DNA from: Pseudanabaena sp.
Lineage (GTDB): Bacteria; Cyanobacteriota; Cyanobacteriia; Pseudanabaenales; Pseudanabaenaceae
Direction of reading: 5' to 3'
Length of the DNA stretch: 64,000 bases
Assembly (NCBI GenBank): GCA_003249035.1
Contig: QBMK01000002.1
Coordinates: forward strand, 20,495 to 84,494
Position numbers and translations under genes: made by a program. The first letter of the stretch is position 1; each line of letters opens with the position of its first letter. Below, one piece after another: positions 17,002-25,231 of the stretch. The notes under the pieces are model-generated. The model was given only the letters and a program-made list of their open reading frames with translations, was not told the origin of the DNA and did no database searches.

Positions 17002-18042
17002 CTACGGCTCTCGTCCTGACTTCATCGGAAAGCCTGCCTCGCGCCAAGCTTTCATGCCCCCGTCCAAAGCGATTGAGTATAAAAAGCCCATCTTACGCAA
17101 AGTTGCTGCCGCCAATGTCGAGACAAGACCAAGCTCGCAGCATGTGAGGATGCGCCGTGTGGGGTCGGGCAATTCTTGATTAACCCTTAACTCGAGCTGA
17201 CCGCGTGGGAGTAACCTCGCTCCAGGGATATGCCCTGCTTCGTATGCTTCGCGTTCGCGCACGTCGAGTACGATTATGTCTTCTTCTGCAGCTTCAACCC
17301 GCGATTTGAGTTCTGCTAGTGACATGAACGGTACACTCGCAGTAGCCTCAGCAAGTAACTGTTTGACTGATTTACCACCAGTCATATTGATGCGTAGTGC
17401 CTCTGTAAGATGCGTCGGCATGGAGAGATTAAGGTTATGCATCATTTCGACAAAAGCAGAGCGATCGCGGGTCTGTAGACGAGGATTGGAATCAAGCTCC
17501 TTCCCAATTGTCGAGTATTTTTGCCCCTCGTAGTCGTGCGCTGGGAAGACTTTAAGGTCTGGATCTAGTCGCAAGATGCGATGAAAGAGGCTGTCATAAA
17601 GTGCCTCTGGATCGCCGCTTGGTAAGTCGGTACGGCCAGTTGCTCCGATGAGTAGTGTGTCACCTGTGAATAGGCGGTCTTCAACTTGCAGACACATTGA
17701 GTCGCCGGTATGTCCAGGGGTGTGAATTACCTGTAATCGAAGCCTTCCCAGCACTATTATCTCACCATCGCCGATCCGCATGTCCGCAAATGGTGATGAA
17801 GATAACCGATGCATTACCACAGGTAAGTTCAGCTTTCGAGCGAGTTCCCTTGTTGCTGAGAAATGGTCGGCATGTGTGTGTGTATCGATCAAGTAGCGGA
17901 TACACAATCCGTCACGGGTTGCAATCCCGATATAGCGATCAATCTGGCTGATTTCTGGATCGATCAGTGCAGCGCAATTTGTGTCGTTACAGCCAACAAG
18001 GTAGGACTGGCAGCCGCCCGTTGCTATTTGTTCGAAGATCAT
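17002..18042 (-). CDS. persulfide dioxygenase-like MBL hydrolase fused to rhodanese
   Basis: 346 residues from ATG 18042, behind a clear GGAGAG. Residues 1-235 form a metallo-beta-lactamase domain of the ETHE1/persulfide dioxygenase type: H55-T-H57-A-D59-H60, HTPGHTGDS, FTGDTLLIGATGRTDL and FPAHDYEG. Residues about 240-346 form a rhodanese domain (IVLDVREREAYEAGHIPGA, active-site region LTCCELG, DGGMKAWREAGFP). Such fusions oxidise glutathione persulfide and pass sulfane sulfur, handling sulfide. It sits next to the reductase fusion on the same strand. This pair appears poorer in HIP1 octamers than its surroundings, so horizontal gain is possible but unproven. Confidence 0.88.
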   Translation of the reverse strand: MIFEQIATGGCQSYLVGCNDTNCAALIDPEISQIDRYIGIATRDGLCIRYLIDTHTHADHFSATRELARKLNLPVVMHRLSSSPFADMRIGDGEIIVLGRLRLQVIHTPGHTGDSMCLQVEDRLFTGDTLLIGATGRTDLPSGDPEALYDSLFHRILRLDPDLKVFPAHDYEGQKYSTIGKELDSNPRLQTRDRSAFVEMMHNLNLSMPTHLTEALRINMTGGKSVKQLLAEATASVPFMSLAELKSRVEAAEEDIIVLDVREREAYEAGHIPGARLLPRGQLELRVNQELPDPTRRILTCCELGLVSTLAAATLRKMGFLYSIALDGGMKAWREAGFPMKSGREP

Positions 18043-18098
18043 TGGACTCTCCTGCTTTCCTTCAGATGATTGAAACGATGTGACTTTGCTGAGGATAA

Positions 18099-18199
18099 TA
18101 TCAAAACACAAAATGGCTACTCCTTTTTGTGCTTTTAAAACCTTTACTGGGGTTGTTTTTTGATTCACAAAAGTGTTGGTAAACTTTTATGAATTGGTA
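18099..18199 (-). repeat. 101-bp two-hairpin MITE-like element, copy 3
   Basis: Same family as 185-285, opposite orientation. It begins TATCAA, ends TTGGTA, and is flanked by TAA/TTA. It is the most degraded copy: both hairpins carry mismatches. It lies upstream of the MBL/rhodanese gene, 57 bp from its start, so it may influence that promoter. Confidence 0.75.
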
Positions 18200-18274
18200 T
18201 TAGTTCTAATTTGGGCTTCGGATCATTAGATCAGTTTTCGGATCTTTATTGTTCCTATCTTCTATTCGCTGTCA

Positions 18275-18925
18275 CTAATTTCTAGAACTCTTTGGGAGTA
18301 AAAACATAAAGATCGCGCCGATCGCAAAACCGCTAACATGTGCCAAATATGCTACGCCAGGTAAATTAGGATTTGCTAGGGCTGCGTAAACAGTTTGACC
18401 TGCAATCCACAAACTCAAAAATACTGCTGCAGGAATCGGAATTGCCGTTATAAAAAAACCTAAAAATACTAAGCTTAAAATCCTTGCTCGGGGAAACCGA
18501 ACTAGATAAGCTCCCATTACCCCTGATATTGCGCCACTCGCTCCTACCATAGGAACCAAAGATGATGGCGCAGTCATAACTTGTACAACTCCTGCGATGG
18601 CTCCACAAAGCAAGTAAAAAAACAAAAACTTCCAATGACCGAGCTGATCCTCAATATTATTGCCAAATAGATAGAGGAACCACAAGTTCCCGACTAAATG
18701 GAAAATATTGCCATGGAGAAACTGCGATGATATTAGTGCGATCGCCTCTTTTGAAGGATTATCAATTAACTCTTTTGGAAATAATGCCCAATTCGCTAAC
18801 CATTCCCCCAGTTGAAAGTTTGGCAAACTAGTTTGATATCCAAAAATTAGCACATTTATCAAAATTAGCGCATAGACAACGATGGAAGTGTCTTGGGTTG
18901 GATTGTCATCATGTAAAGGAAACAT
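18275..18925 (-). CDS. rhomboid-family intramembrane serine protease
   Basis: 216 residues, about six TM helices. Rhomboid features: the loop motif LVGNLWFLYLFGNNIED (with HxxxN in FHLVGNLW), the catalytic serine in GASGAISGVMGAYL, and the partner histidine in YLAHVSGFAIGA. It cleaves substrates within the membrane; the target is unknown. Complete and monocistronic, with the start at ATG 18925. Confidence 0.92.
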   Translation of the reverse strand: MFPLHDDNPTQDTSIVVYALILINVLIFGYQTSLPNFQLGEWLANWALFPKELIDNPSKEAIALISSQFLHGNIFHLVGNLWFLYLFGNNIEDQLGHWKFLFFYLLCGAIAGVVQVMTAPSSLVPMVGASGAISGVMGAYLVRFPRARILSLVFLGFFITAIPIPAAVFLSLWIAGQTVYAALANPNLPGVAYLAHVSGFAIGAIFMFLLPKSSRN

Positions 18926-19024
18926 TGCTAACCATAAGCGACATCTTTATAGATTTTAGCAATTACATCTCAGCATTTTGTGTAATGTGTAAGTTCTACA
19001 ATTTCTTGGATTTGCGTTGAGCTT

Positions 19025-19438
19025 TCACTCACTTGATCGTCTCTGAGGCAGCGTCTTTGCTCCAGACAAGACGATATTTACAAAAGTTTCTTTGCGATGG
19101 AGGATTGGTGGATTGGGAGAGTTGTGATAGTCTCGCTGCTTCACTGTTTGGGCTTTTAGCTCAACTTGAATACTGTGATGTAATGCAGGGCGGGGATCTA
19201 TATCAAAATCTGGATAAAACAGATAGGAAATCTTTGGTTGTTCGTAGTTGAATTTGATGATGGTGAATTTGCTTTTTTCTGGAAGTAGTGATCTGGCTTG
19301 GCGATCGCTTTCTTGTAATTGTGGAGATAAAGATGCGATCGCTGATACATGAACGTAGAGGGCAGTGGGTAACTTTTTGCCAACTTTGCTTTGTTGACAG
19401 AGTGCAATAATTTGATTGTGGCTATACTCTGTGATCAT
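19025..19438 (-). pseudogene. fragment resembling DNA-phosphorothioation-associated methyltransferase
   Basis: 137 residues. The segment IIALCQQSKVGKKLPTALYV with SAIASLSPQLQE, and KISYLFYPDFDIDPRPALHH, look to me like the N-terminal region of the putative methyltransferase that accompanies dnd genes in cyanobacteria. Past about HRKETFV the similarity seems to stop and the last residues are low-complexity, so the gene is probably truncated. No dnd genes are visible nearby. This family call is from memory and moderate in confidence. Confidence 0.45.
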
Positions 19439-19514
19439 CGCGACAAGAGCTTTATTGAATGTTTAGATTATACTAGTAACACCTTACTACCAAAGTAATT
19501 GCCAAGGTAAAGTC

Positions 19515-20087
19515 ATGACTCCAACTTTAACTAAAACGGCTGATCAATATCTCGTCAAGCAGGCTGTGACATGGGAACAATTCAAGGCTCTGCAATCTGC
19601 TTTTGAAGAGATTGGTGGGGTGCGATTAAATTATTGTGAGGGAGTGGTAGAAATTTTGGGTATTGGGCTATTGCATGAAATGATCACGGCTTTGTTGGGG
19701 TTGTTGCTAGGACAATATTTTGTGATTAAACGGATGCGGTTTACCTCAACGGGAGCTTATACCCAATCTATTGCTACTAAGTTAGAGTTTCAATCTGATC
19801 TGTCTTTTGCTTTTGGTAGCGATCCTAAAGTTACGGATTTATGTATTGAGGTTGTGGTGACTAGCGGTAGCGTCAAAAAGCTAAGAAAGTATCAATTAAG
19901 AAATATTCCTGAGGTTTGGTTTTGGCAAGACGGCAAAATTAAAATTTACTGCTTACAGGATGAAGAATATGAACAGGTTGAAGCAAGTGGATGGTTGCCT
20001 GATTTGGACATTGCTCATTTGGAACAAAGTTTGCTGATGGAGTCTCAGTTAGATGCAGTGCTAGCTTTTCAAGAAAGATATAAATGA
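19515..20087 (+). CDS. Uma2-family (DUF820) endonuclease-like protein
   Basis: 190 residues. Typical cyanobacterial Uma2 layout: an N-terminal WEQFKALQSAFEEIGGVRLNYCEGVVEILG, an internal GLLLGQYF, then SDPKVTDLCIEVVVTSGSVKKL with the PD-(D/E)XK-like D..E core and YQLRNIPEVWFWQDGKI. Members are highly multiplied in cyanobacteria; biological role unclear. Flanked by gene fragments on both sides. Confidence 0.85.
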   Translation: MTPTLTKTADQYLVKQAVTWEQFKALQSAFEEIGGVRLNYCEGVVEILGIGLLHEMITALLGLLLGQYFVIKRMRFTSTGAYTQSIATKLEFQSDLSFAFGSDPKVTDLCIEVVVTSGSVKKLRKYQLRNIPEVWFWQDGKIKIYCLQDEEYEQVEASGWLPDLDIAHLEQSLLMESQLDAVLAFQERYK

Positions 20088-20115
20088 TTAGGCGATCGCC
20101 TGATCATTTATATCG

Positions 20116-20506
20116 CTAATCAGGAGTCAACAGTTTGTTGATAAACTGCACAAGCTTTTCTATTTCCACTTCAGGATTTTTAAACCAATCAGTAGACCAA
20201 ATTCGATACAGTTTCCAGCCTAGTTTTTCAAGTACTTCTTGGCGATATCGATCGCGATCGCGTGCTGCTTTGGATGAGTGATAGGTAGCGCCATCGCACT
20301 CAATACCTAATAAATATGTTCCTGCCCGATTTGGATCGACTATTGCCAGATCAATAAAGTAGTTAGAGACTCCCACCTGTGCCACAACTTCAAAGCCTTT
20401 AGCTCGTATAGCTTTAGGAACAAATACTTCAAAGTCACTATCTGGCTCTCTACCTGTTAGCCTTGCTGTTTCGAGTTGCTGAGTCTGTCCATATTCTAAA
20501 TAAACA
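20116..20506 (-). pseudogene. C-terminal fragment of a helicase/nuclease with MTES_1575-type REase domain
   Basis: An open frame on the minus strand encodes REPDSDFEVFVPKAIRAKGF followed by VVAQVGVSNYFIDLAIVD, LLGIECDGATYHSSKAARDRDR and GWKLYRIWSTDWFKNP. This is the Vsr-like endonuclease domain found at the end of large DUF4011/AAA helicases. Only this domain remains; about 1,000 upstream codons are missing and the frame runs into the 3' end of nrtR. The ATG/GTG-initiated 89-codon part (20116-20385) is unlikely to be a gene of its own. Confidence 0.7.
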
Positions 20507-21227
20507 CCATTGGTTTGTTCTTGAATGGAGCGAAAGCTTCGGCATCAAAACGGTAGAGACTGGCAGGACGTCCTGCTCCTCGTGAGGTTTTGATGCCAGT
20601 ATCACTTAAAAAGCCCAATTTTAATAGTCTAGAGCGGAAGTTAGAATAGTCAGAAAAGTTCTCTCCGAGGACAGTGGTGTATAGTTGATAGAGATCGCTA
20701 AGCGTAAAAGATTCAGGCAAAACGTCAAAGGCAACGGGGCTATATTCGAGTTTATTACAGAGGCGACGATGTCCGTATTCAAGAATTTGGTTATGATCGA
20801 ATGCTAATTGCGGAACTTGCTTCACGGGATACCATGCAATGCCGCTTACCCCATCGGCGATTAGTTCAGCTTGAGAAAAGGGAACTAAGGCGAAATAACT
20901 TACAGATAAATAACGCACGGCATAACTGTCAGGAGCTTCGCGAGGATCTCGTCCAATATCGCCAAATGTGAAGAGTTGTTCGAGATAGAGATTTTTGGCG
21001 CGGATTTTTTCCGAAAGGATGCGATAGGCTGCTTCTTCAAGCGATTCACCTTGACGAACTAGGGTTCCAGGTAAGCACCAGCGATCGCGATATGGCCCAT
21101 GTTGACGCATCACCAGAAGTACCAATAGACGATTTTGCTCGGTGTCTACAGAAAATATGACGTTATCGACACCGACCTTGAAGTCTGCTAGGGTTTTTGG
21201 GGCTATTGAGCGGGACTTGTCTGCCAT
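20496..21227 (-). CDS. nrtR: NrtR-type Nudix transcriptional regulator of NAD metabolism
   Basis: 243 residues. The N-terminal Nudix fold has a degenerate box (GTLVRQGESLEEAAYRILSE: the REUxEE glutamates are lost), as in NrtR proteins that bind ADP-ribose rather than hydrolyse it. The C-terminal winged helix (about 165-235, FTLSDLYQLYTTVLG and GRPASLYRF) binds DNA. The start overlaps nadD by 25 bp and the gene closes the pncB-nadD-nrtR operon, which strongly supports the NAD role. A likely operator is the inverted repeat at 23181-23203. Confidence 0.85.
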   Translation of the reverse strand: MADKSRSIAPKTLADFKVGVDNVIFSVDTEQNRLLVLLVMRQHGPYRDRWCLPGTLVRQGESLEEAAYRILSEKIRAKNLYLEQLFTFGDIGRDPREAPDSYAVRYLSVSYFALVPFSQAELIADGVSGIAWYPVKQVPQLAFDHNQILEYGHRRLCNKLEYSPVAFDVLPESFTLSDLYQLYTTVLGENFSDYSNFRSRLLKLGFLSDTGIKTSRGAGRPASLYRFDAEAFAPFKNKPMVFI

Positions 21228-21790
21228 GCGTAAAGCGACTCTCGTTGGATATATGCTGCGACTGTGGGCATTATGACTGAACTGTTACCATTGTTGCGAT
21301 AGTCAGACGAAGAAACGTTAGGTATCGAGGTGGATTCAGGCGCGATCGCTACTTTAGTACCCATATTTACAAGGCGATCGATATCTTTGTCAAAAATAAT
21401 TACTTCTTGACGGGGAACAACTAGCAGATTGACTTGATTTAGCAAATCTTGGGCGCGATACCAAGTTGGCAATTGCGGCACTAGGTCGCCACCAATGACG
21501 AGGGTAAAGTTTGCATTTTGCCAGATTTTTTTGGCTTGTTCGACGGTGTTGATCGTTCGTGGGTTACTAATTTCAGGATGTAGGGTGATCGTTTGAGCTG
21601 GTGGTTGGATCGCGGCGATGGTTAGCTCCATCATGGCAATGCGATCGCGTAGGCTTGCTTTATGGGTTTTAAATGGGTTGTCTGATACCCAAACAATCGT
21701 GCGATCGTAATGGTTATCCAGCCACTGCAAGATCTGTTGATGTCCGATGCTAGGTGGGTCGGCGCTGGTTCCAAAGAGAGCGATATTCAT
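21203..21790 (-). CDS. nadD: nicotinate-nucleotide adenylyltransferase
   Basis: 195 residues of the nucleotidyltransferase fold. The N-terminal GTSADPPSIGHQ corresponds to the G-x-F-D-P-x-H-x-GH nucleotide-binding motif with SIGH in the (H/T)xGH position; SSSDYR corresponds to the ISSTxIR motif. It adenylates nicotinate mononucleotide to deamido-NAD. It begins 2 bp after pncB and overlaps nrtR, so translation is probably coupled. Confidence 0.88.
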   Translation of the reverse strand: MNIALFGTSADPPSIGHQQILQWLDNHYDRTIVWVSDNPFKTHKASLRDRIAMMELTIAAIQPPAQTITLHPEISNPRTINTVEQAKKIWQNANFTLVIGGDLVPQLPTWYRAQDLLNQVNLLVVPRQEVIIFDKDIDRLVNMGTKVAIAPESTSIPNVSSSDYRNNGNSSVIMPTVAAYIQRESLYAWQTSPAQ

Positions 21791-21792
21791 GA

Positions 21793-23148
21793 TTACTCTT
21801 GCAAAATTGTGGAGATCCTAACAGGAATAGATATTGGTGAAGTAATGGAGCGTACAGTCTGAGCCAATGACTTGACTGAATTACGAGTACGCTGCGCGAT
21901 CGCTTCCAAATCATCCAACGATTTTAATAGCTCTCCATTGTGGATGATTAATTTTAGTAAAGGTTGCTCGTTGGGTTGGGGAACCTCAGAAATATGGGTT
22001 AGGCGATCGCCTGCGATCGTCCCATTCTCAAAACTGCGCCAGATTTGTTTGCGACCTGCGATTGATTGCTTCTCGCTTGATTTTTTAGAAACAGGAATAT
22101 TATCAATTTCCACCAATTTATAAACTCCATTTACGGGTGCACCTGTTACCAATTTTGTACCGATACCATAGCCATCAATGGGCGCTTCTAATGCTTTGAG
22201 TCGAAGAATTTCAGCTTCGTCTATGTCGCCACTAGCGAATATGGCGGCATCAGGAAGTAGCGATCGCACTTCTTTAGAAACTGCGGCAATATCTCCTGAA
22301 TCAATGCGAACTCCCTTTACTTGCATTTCGCCAGATTTGACTTTTTCAGCAAGATTTCGAGCAGCAGCGATCGTATCGAAGGTATCGATTAATAGAGGAC
22401 TATTCGGGAAGACCTGATGGAAAGCACTAAAAGCTTGAGCTTCACTACCTTCGGTGGCATTCAAAGCCATCACCAAAGCGTGAGCCATCGTACCGCTTGG
22501 CTTTCTGTCAAGCTTCAGCGCAGCTAATACATTGGACGTAGCATTCATTCCTGCGGCGAGAGAGGCTCTTGCTGCCCAGAGTGAAGCTTGAGGACTGAAG
22601 GCTCTTCTTGTACCAAATTCCAAAAGGGTAATGCGATCGCCTGCTGCATCACGCATCCTTGCGGCTCTAGTAGCGATTAGGGTTTGATAATTAATCGTAT
22701 TTAGTAGATAGGTTTCCACTAATTGCGCTTGCCAGAGTGGCGCTTCGATTCTCAAAAAAGGCTCATTGGCAAACATGGCGGTTCCTTCTGGCACTGCCCA
22801 GAGATCGCCTTCAAAGTGAAAATTTCTTAATAATTCCCAAAAACGGCGTTCGGAGTTGGCAAAGATACCTGTAGCTTGCAAAGCTTCGATTTGCTGTGAT
22901 GTGAAATGCAAATTTTGCAGATATTCCACTGCTTGGGAGAGCCCCATCGCGATTAGATAGCCAAATCCCTCAGGCAAGCGGCGCACAAACAACTCAAAAC
23001 TGGCTCGTTTGCGATCACATCCTTCACGGACATAGCAAGCACCCATCGTCAGTTGATAGAGATCGGTGAGGAGCCCATATTCATCCGTAGCAATATTCAG
23101 AGTGTTGGACTTTAGGCTCATAGCAGAATTGACAGTTATAGCGCTCAT
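21793..23148 (-). CDS. pncB: nicotinate phosphoribosyltransferase
   Basis: 451 residues. Converts nicotinate and PRPP to nicotinate mononucleotide in the Preiss-Handler salvage route. Family motifs: LLTDLYQLTMGACY, FELFVRRLPEG, ITLLEFGTRRAFSP, GTMAHALVMA, and the phosphate-binding VRIDSGDIAAVSKEVR. First gene of the operon with nadD and nrtR. Start taken as ATG 23148; ATG 23121 (MSLKSN) is an alternative, since neither has a strong ribosome site. Confidence 0.92.
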   Translation of the reverse strand: MSAITVNSAMSLKSNTLNIATDEYGLLTDLYQLTMGACYVREGCDRKRASFELFVRRLPEGFGYLIAMGLSQAVEYLQNLHFTSQQIEALQATGIFANSERRFWELLRNFHFEGDLWAVPEGTAMFANEPFLRIEAPLWQAQLVETYLLNTINYQTLIATRAARMRDAAGDRITLLEFGTRRAFSPQASLWAARASLAAGMNATSNVLAALKLDRKPSGTMAHALVMALNATEGSEAQAFSAFHQVFPNSPLLIDTFDTIAAARNLAEKVKSGEMQVKGVRIDSGDIAAVSKEVRSLLPDAAIFASGDIDEAEILRLKALEAPIDGYGIGTKLVTGAPVNGVYKLVEIDNIPVSKKSSEKQSIAGRKQIWRSFENGTIAGDRLTHISEVPQPNEQPLLKLIIHNGELLKSLDDLEAIAQRTRNSVKSLAQTVRSITSPISIPVRISTILQE

Positions 23149-23180
23149 GACTTTGGTGGGGTAGAGGCTGACATGTTTTT

Positions 23181-23203
23181 ATTATAGTGTTTTTTACCAT
23201 AAT
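23181..23203. promoter_or_regulatory. candidate NrtR operator upstream of pncB
   Basis: Half-sites ATTATAGT and ACCATAAT form an 8-bp inverted repeat with one mismatch, separated by GTTTTTT, 33 bp upstream of the pncB start. Position and symmetry fit an operator of the NrtR encoded at the end of the operon. This is inference; no binding consensus was checked. Confidence 0.5.
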
Positions 23204-23440
23204 AGCAAGCATATTTTTTATTTGAAGAGATTTATGTCGGACACATTTAAAATATCACTTTTAGACTATTCAAGGGCTTTTATATTGGAGTCAGAAATTT
23301 AGACTATTTAAGCTGTAAGCCTAAATCATTACAATAGTTATAGTAGATGTAACTTTAAATATTATTTGCTATTACTTCTTCAATATCACCGTGTATGACT
23401 ACCAGCAACCTTGGGACTCATTGCTGTAGAATTAATTTGT

Positions 23441-23540
23441 GGAAGTCAGAGTAAGTTGGATAGGGATTAGGCAAGGCTCCAGTTATGTTCGGTCTCCTCA
23501 TCTGCTGGAAAGAAAGATTCAATTCTTATCTCCTGAAGGG
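23441..23540. repeat. regulator 3'-end segment, original copy of a 100-bp duplication
   Basis: This segment, covering the last codons and immediate downstream DNA of the XRE regulator gene, is repeated in the same orientation at 24948-25092 with few differences. The second copy carries a 42-bp MITE derivative exactly where this one reads GGGATTAGG. Confidence 0.85.
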
Positions 23541-24294
23541 TAATGTCATAGGGTGTGCCAAGGGTAGCGATCGTTGAGAAAAACTGAAAGTTTAGATCGT
23601 TTTTCTTGAGATGCATGATCAGAAGTAAAGTATTCTGTGCGTAACGACTTGAAGATTTCCAGATTTCAGAAACATCAGGGTAATTAATAAGTTCCTCAAA
23701 TAATTGAGCAGACAGTTCACTCTCAACAGGTGAATTAGCTTCGCGATATACTCGCTGAAGCAAATGTCCCACAATTTCTTCCCAATTAACAATAAATGGG
23801 CGTAGTCCTTGCGGATCGAATACAGTGCGCATCAAGTTGATCTTCCCATCAAAACAAAAAAGGGTTTGTAAATTGTCAGGATCGATGAATATATTGAGAA
23901 GACGGGTGGCTCCTTTATTGGCGAGGAGTAAATTCCAGTAGCGATCGACGACGAGTCCTGGATAAGGATCTTGCTGGTTCAGCATGAAATTGATCGCTTT
24001 ACTAACCGATGTCATTTCAGGAGCAGACAAGTCTGTCTCTGCATGAATTGGAGTAAATTCAGCTGTACTCAGCATTAGATTTTGGTGTCTGAGAGGGATT
24101 TCTAAGACGGTTGCCAATTGTATTACCATTGTTTGGCTGGGGTTTGCTCGTCCCGATTCCAAAAAGCTAATGTGACGTTGGGAGACTTGACTGGCAAGGG
24201 CAAGATCGAGCTGGCTAAAGTTTCGTCGATCTCTCCACTGCTTGAGCAATGTTCCATAAGTTAATGATTGATGGTCGATTGCCTGTTGCTGCAT
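23467..24294 (-). CDS. XRE-family regulator with MmyB-like ligand-binding domain
   Basis: 275 residues from ATG 24294 (MQQQAIDH); an upstream start would add a poor extension. The helix-turn-helix spans about 12-67 (LLKQWRDRRNFSQLDLALAS, VSQRHISFLESGRANPS). An MmyB-like domain follows (DPYPGLVVDRYWNLLLAN, FDPQGLRPFIVNWEEI, SSRYAQNTLLLIMHL). Such proteins usually repress a neighbouring gene and sense a small, possibly fatty-acid-like, ligand. The divergent membrane-protein gene at 24433 is the natural candidate target across a 138-bp shared promoter region. Confidence 0.88.
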   Translation of the reverse strand: MQQQAIDHQSLTYGTLLKQWRDRRNFSQLDLALASQVSQRHISFLESGRANPSQTMVIQLATVLEIPLRHQNLMLSTAEFTPIHAETDLSAPEMTSVSKAINFMLNQQDPYPGLVVDRYWNLLLANKGATRLLNIFIDPDNLQTLFCFDGKINLMRTVFDPQGLRPFIVNWEEIVGHLLQRVYREANSPVESELSAQLFEELINYPDVSEIWKSSSRYAQNTLLLIMHLKKNDLNFQFFSTIATLGTPYDITLQEIRIESFFPADEETEHNWSLA

Positions 24295-24432
24295 GATCAA
24301 ACTCCAAAGAGAATGGTTTTGATTACCTGTGAGGTAATTGCTTCGATTATATTCATTTGGCAAGATGAAGACAATCACATAAATAGTTCGGTCTGCTATT
24401 CGACTAATTCAACTAAAAAGAATTGTAACAAC

Positions 24433-24774
24433 ATGACATTACTACGAGCTTTTTTAATTGTTTCTTCACTGCTTATTTTTTCAGTATCAATTTATGTTAT
24501 CGCCACAGTGGGCATCAATTTCCCAGTTGTCTATCTTAACGATATGTTAAAGCTTGATTGGCGATCGCAGTTCAATACAGACCTTTTGATTGCACTTTGC
24601 CTATTTGCTATTTGGATGATCTGGCGAGAAGGCTTTACTGCAAAAGGATTTCTATTAGGCTTTCTATTTATGCTTTTGGGATTTATGTTCGGATGTCCTT
24701 ATTTGTTTTTTGCAACCTACAAGGCAAATGGCGATCCAAAGGTTCTACTTCTTGGAGTACATGCTGAGAAATGA
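24433..24774 (+). CDS. small three-TM membrane protein
   Basis: 113 residues from ATG 24433. Three predicted hydrophobic helices (about 2-25, 49-63, 70-92) with a WMIWREGF turn between the second and third and YKANGDPKVLLLG at the end. The layout recalls DUF1475-type proteins, but I am not sure of the family. Divergent from the XRE/MmyB-like regulator, so probably controlled by it. Confidence 0.65.
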   Translation: MTLLRAFLIVSSLLIFSVSIYVIATVGINFPVVYLNDMLKLDWRSQFNTDLLIALCLFAIWMIWREGFTAKGFLLGFLFMLLGFMFGCPYLFFATYKANGDPKVLLLGVHAEK

Positions 24775-24976
24775 ATGAGGCTTTGCCTAGCAAGAAATCT
24801 TACTAGGCGACACGTTGCCGTTATGCTATTTCACTAAATCGTCATTTATATTGTTGTCATCTATAGAACCTATCAGTAGATCAGAAGATTTCTTGTCAAT
24901 GAAAACGGCTACTATGAGAGTCATATAATAGATTTAGTATCATTTACGGAAGTCAGAGTAAGCTGAATAGGGTTTA

Positions 24977-25018
24977 TACCAAAACACAAAAGTATGATGA
25001 CACTCTTGTGTTTTGGTA
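24977..25018. repeat. 42-bp one-hairpin derivative of the MITE-like family
   Basis: TACCAAAACACAAAAGTATG at the left and the near-complementary right arm ending TTGGTA, flanked by TTA (24974-24976) and TTA (25019-25021). Only one of the two hairpins of the 101-bp family remains. The paralogous empty site at 23464-23472 lacks it, which shows insertion after the segment was duplicated (or precise loss from the other copy). Confidence 0.8.
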
Positions 25019-25019
25019 T

Positions 25020-25092
25020 TAGGTAAGGCTCCAGTTATGTTCAGCCTCCGCATCTGCTGGAAAGAAAGATTCAATTCTTATCTCCTGAAGGG
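25020..25092 (-). pseudogene. relic of a second XRE/MmyB-like regulator, C-terminus
   Basis: The minus strand reads LQEIRIESFFPADAEAEHNW then SLT and a TAA stop, against LQEIRIESFFPADEETEHNW then SLA in the intact gene. Nothing upstream of this C-terminal tail is recognisable. The stop codon overlaps the TTA target copy of the MITE derivative. Confidence 0.75.
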
Positions 25093-25104
25093 GGGGCGGG
25101 TACT

Positions 25105-25231
25105 GGTTCCGCACTATGTGATTGAAATGGCTAAAATCCTTGCTTGGCAAGTATTTTAGCCATTTCAAGGTTAAATCGTCAAAATCTAGCCGCAAAAAGG
25201 GGGTCAGAGCTTTTTCTCACTGTGCGGAATC
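25105..25231. repeat. 127-bp inverted-repeat element, possible second MITE type
   Basis: Imperfect terminal inverted repeats GGTTCCGCAC...GTGCGGAATC enclose a 16-bp perfect hairpin (TTGAAATGGCTAAAAT, 25122-25137, paired with 25153-25168). No ORF. It directly follows the duplicated regulator relic. Only one copy is in this window, so mobility is a guess. Confidence 0.5.

Larger units (their letters stand above)
24948..25092. repeat. duplicate of the regulator 3' end, interrupted by a MITE derivative
   Basis: Second copy of the 100-bp segment at 23441-23540, direct orientation, about 1.5 kb away. It ends at CCTGAAGGG like the original and carries the 42-bp insert at 24977-25018. It lies in a 944-bp gene-free gap (24775-25718) and marks a past segmental duplication. 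Confidence 0.85.

Noticed and set aside
18043..18168. N-terminal extension of the MBL/rhodanese protein
   Set aside because: The upstream start is inside the 101-bp element; the ATG at 18042 has a strong GGAGAG site and begins the conserved domain.
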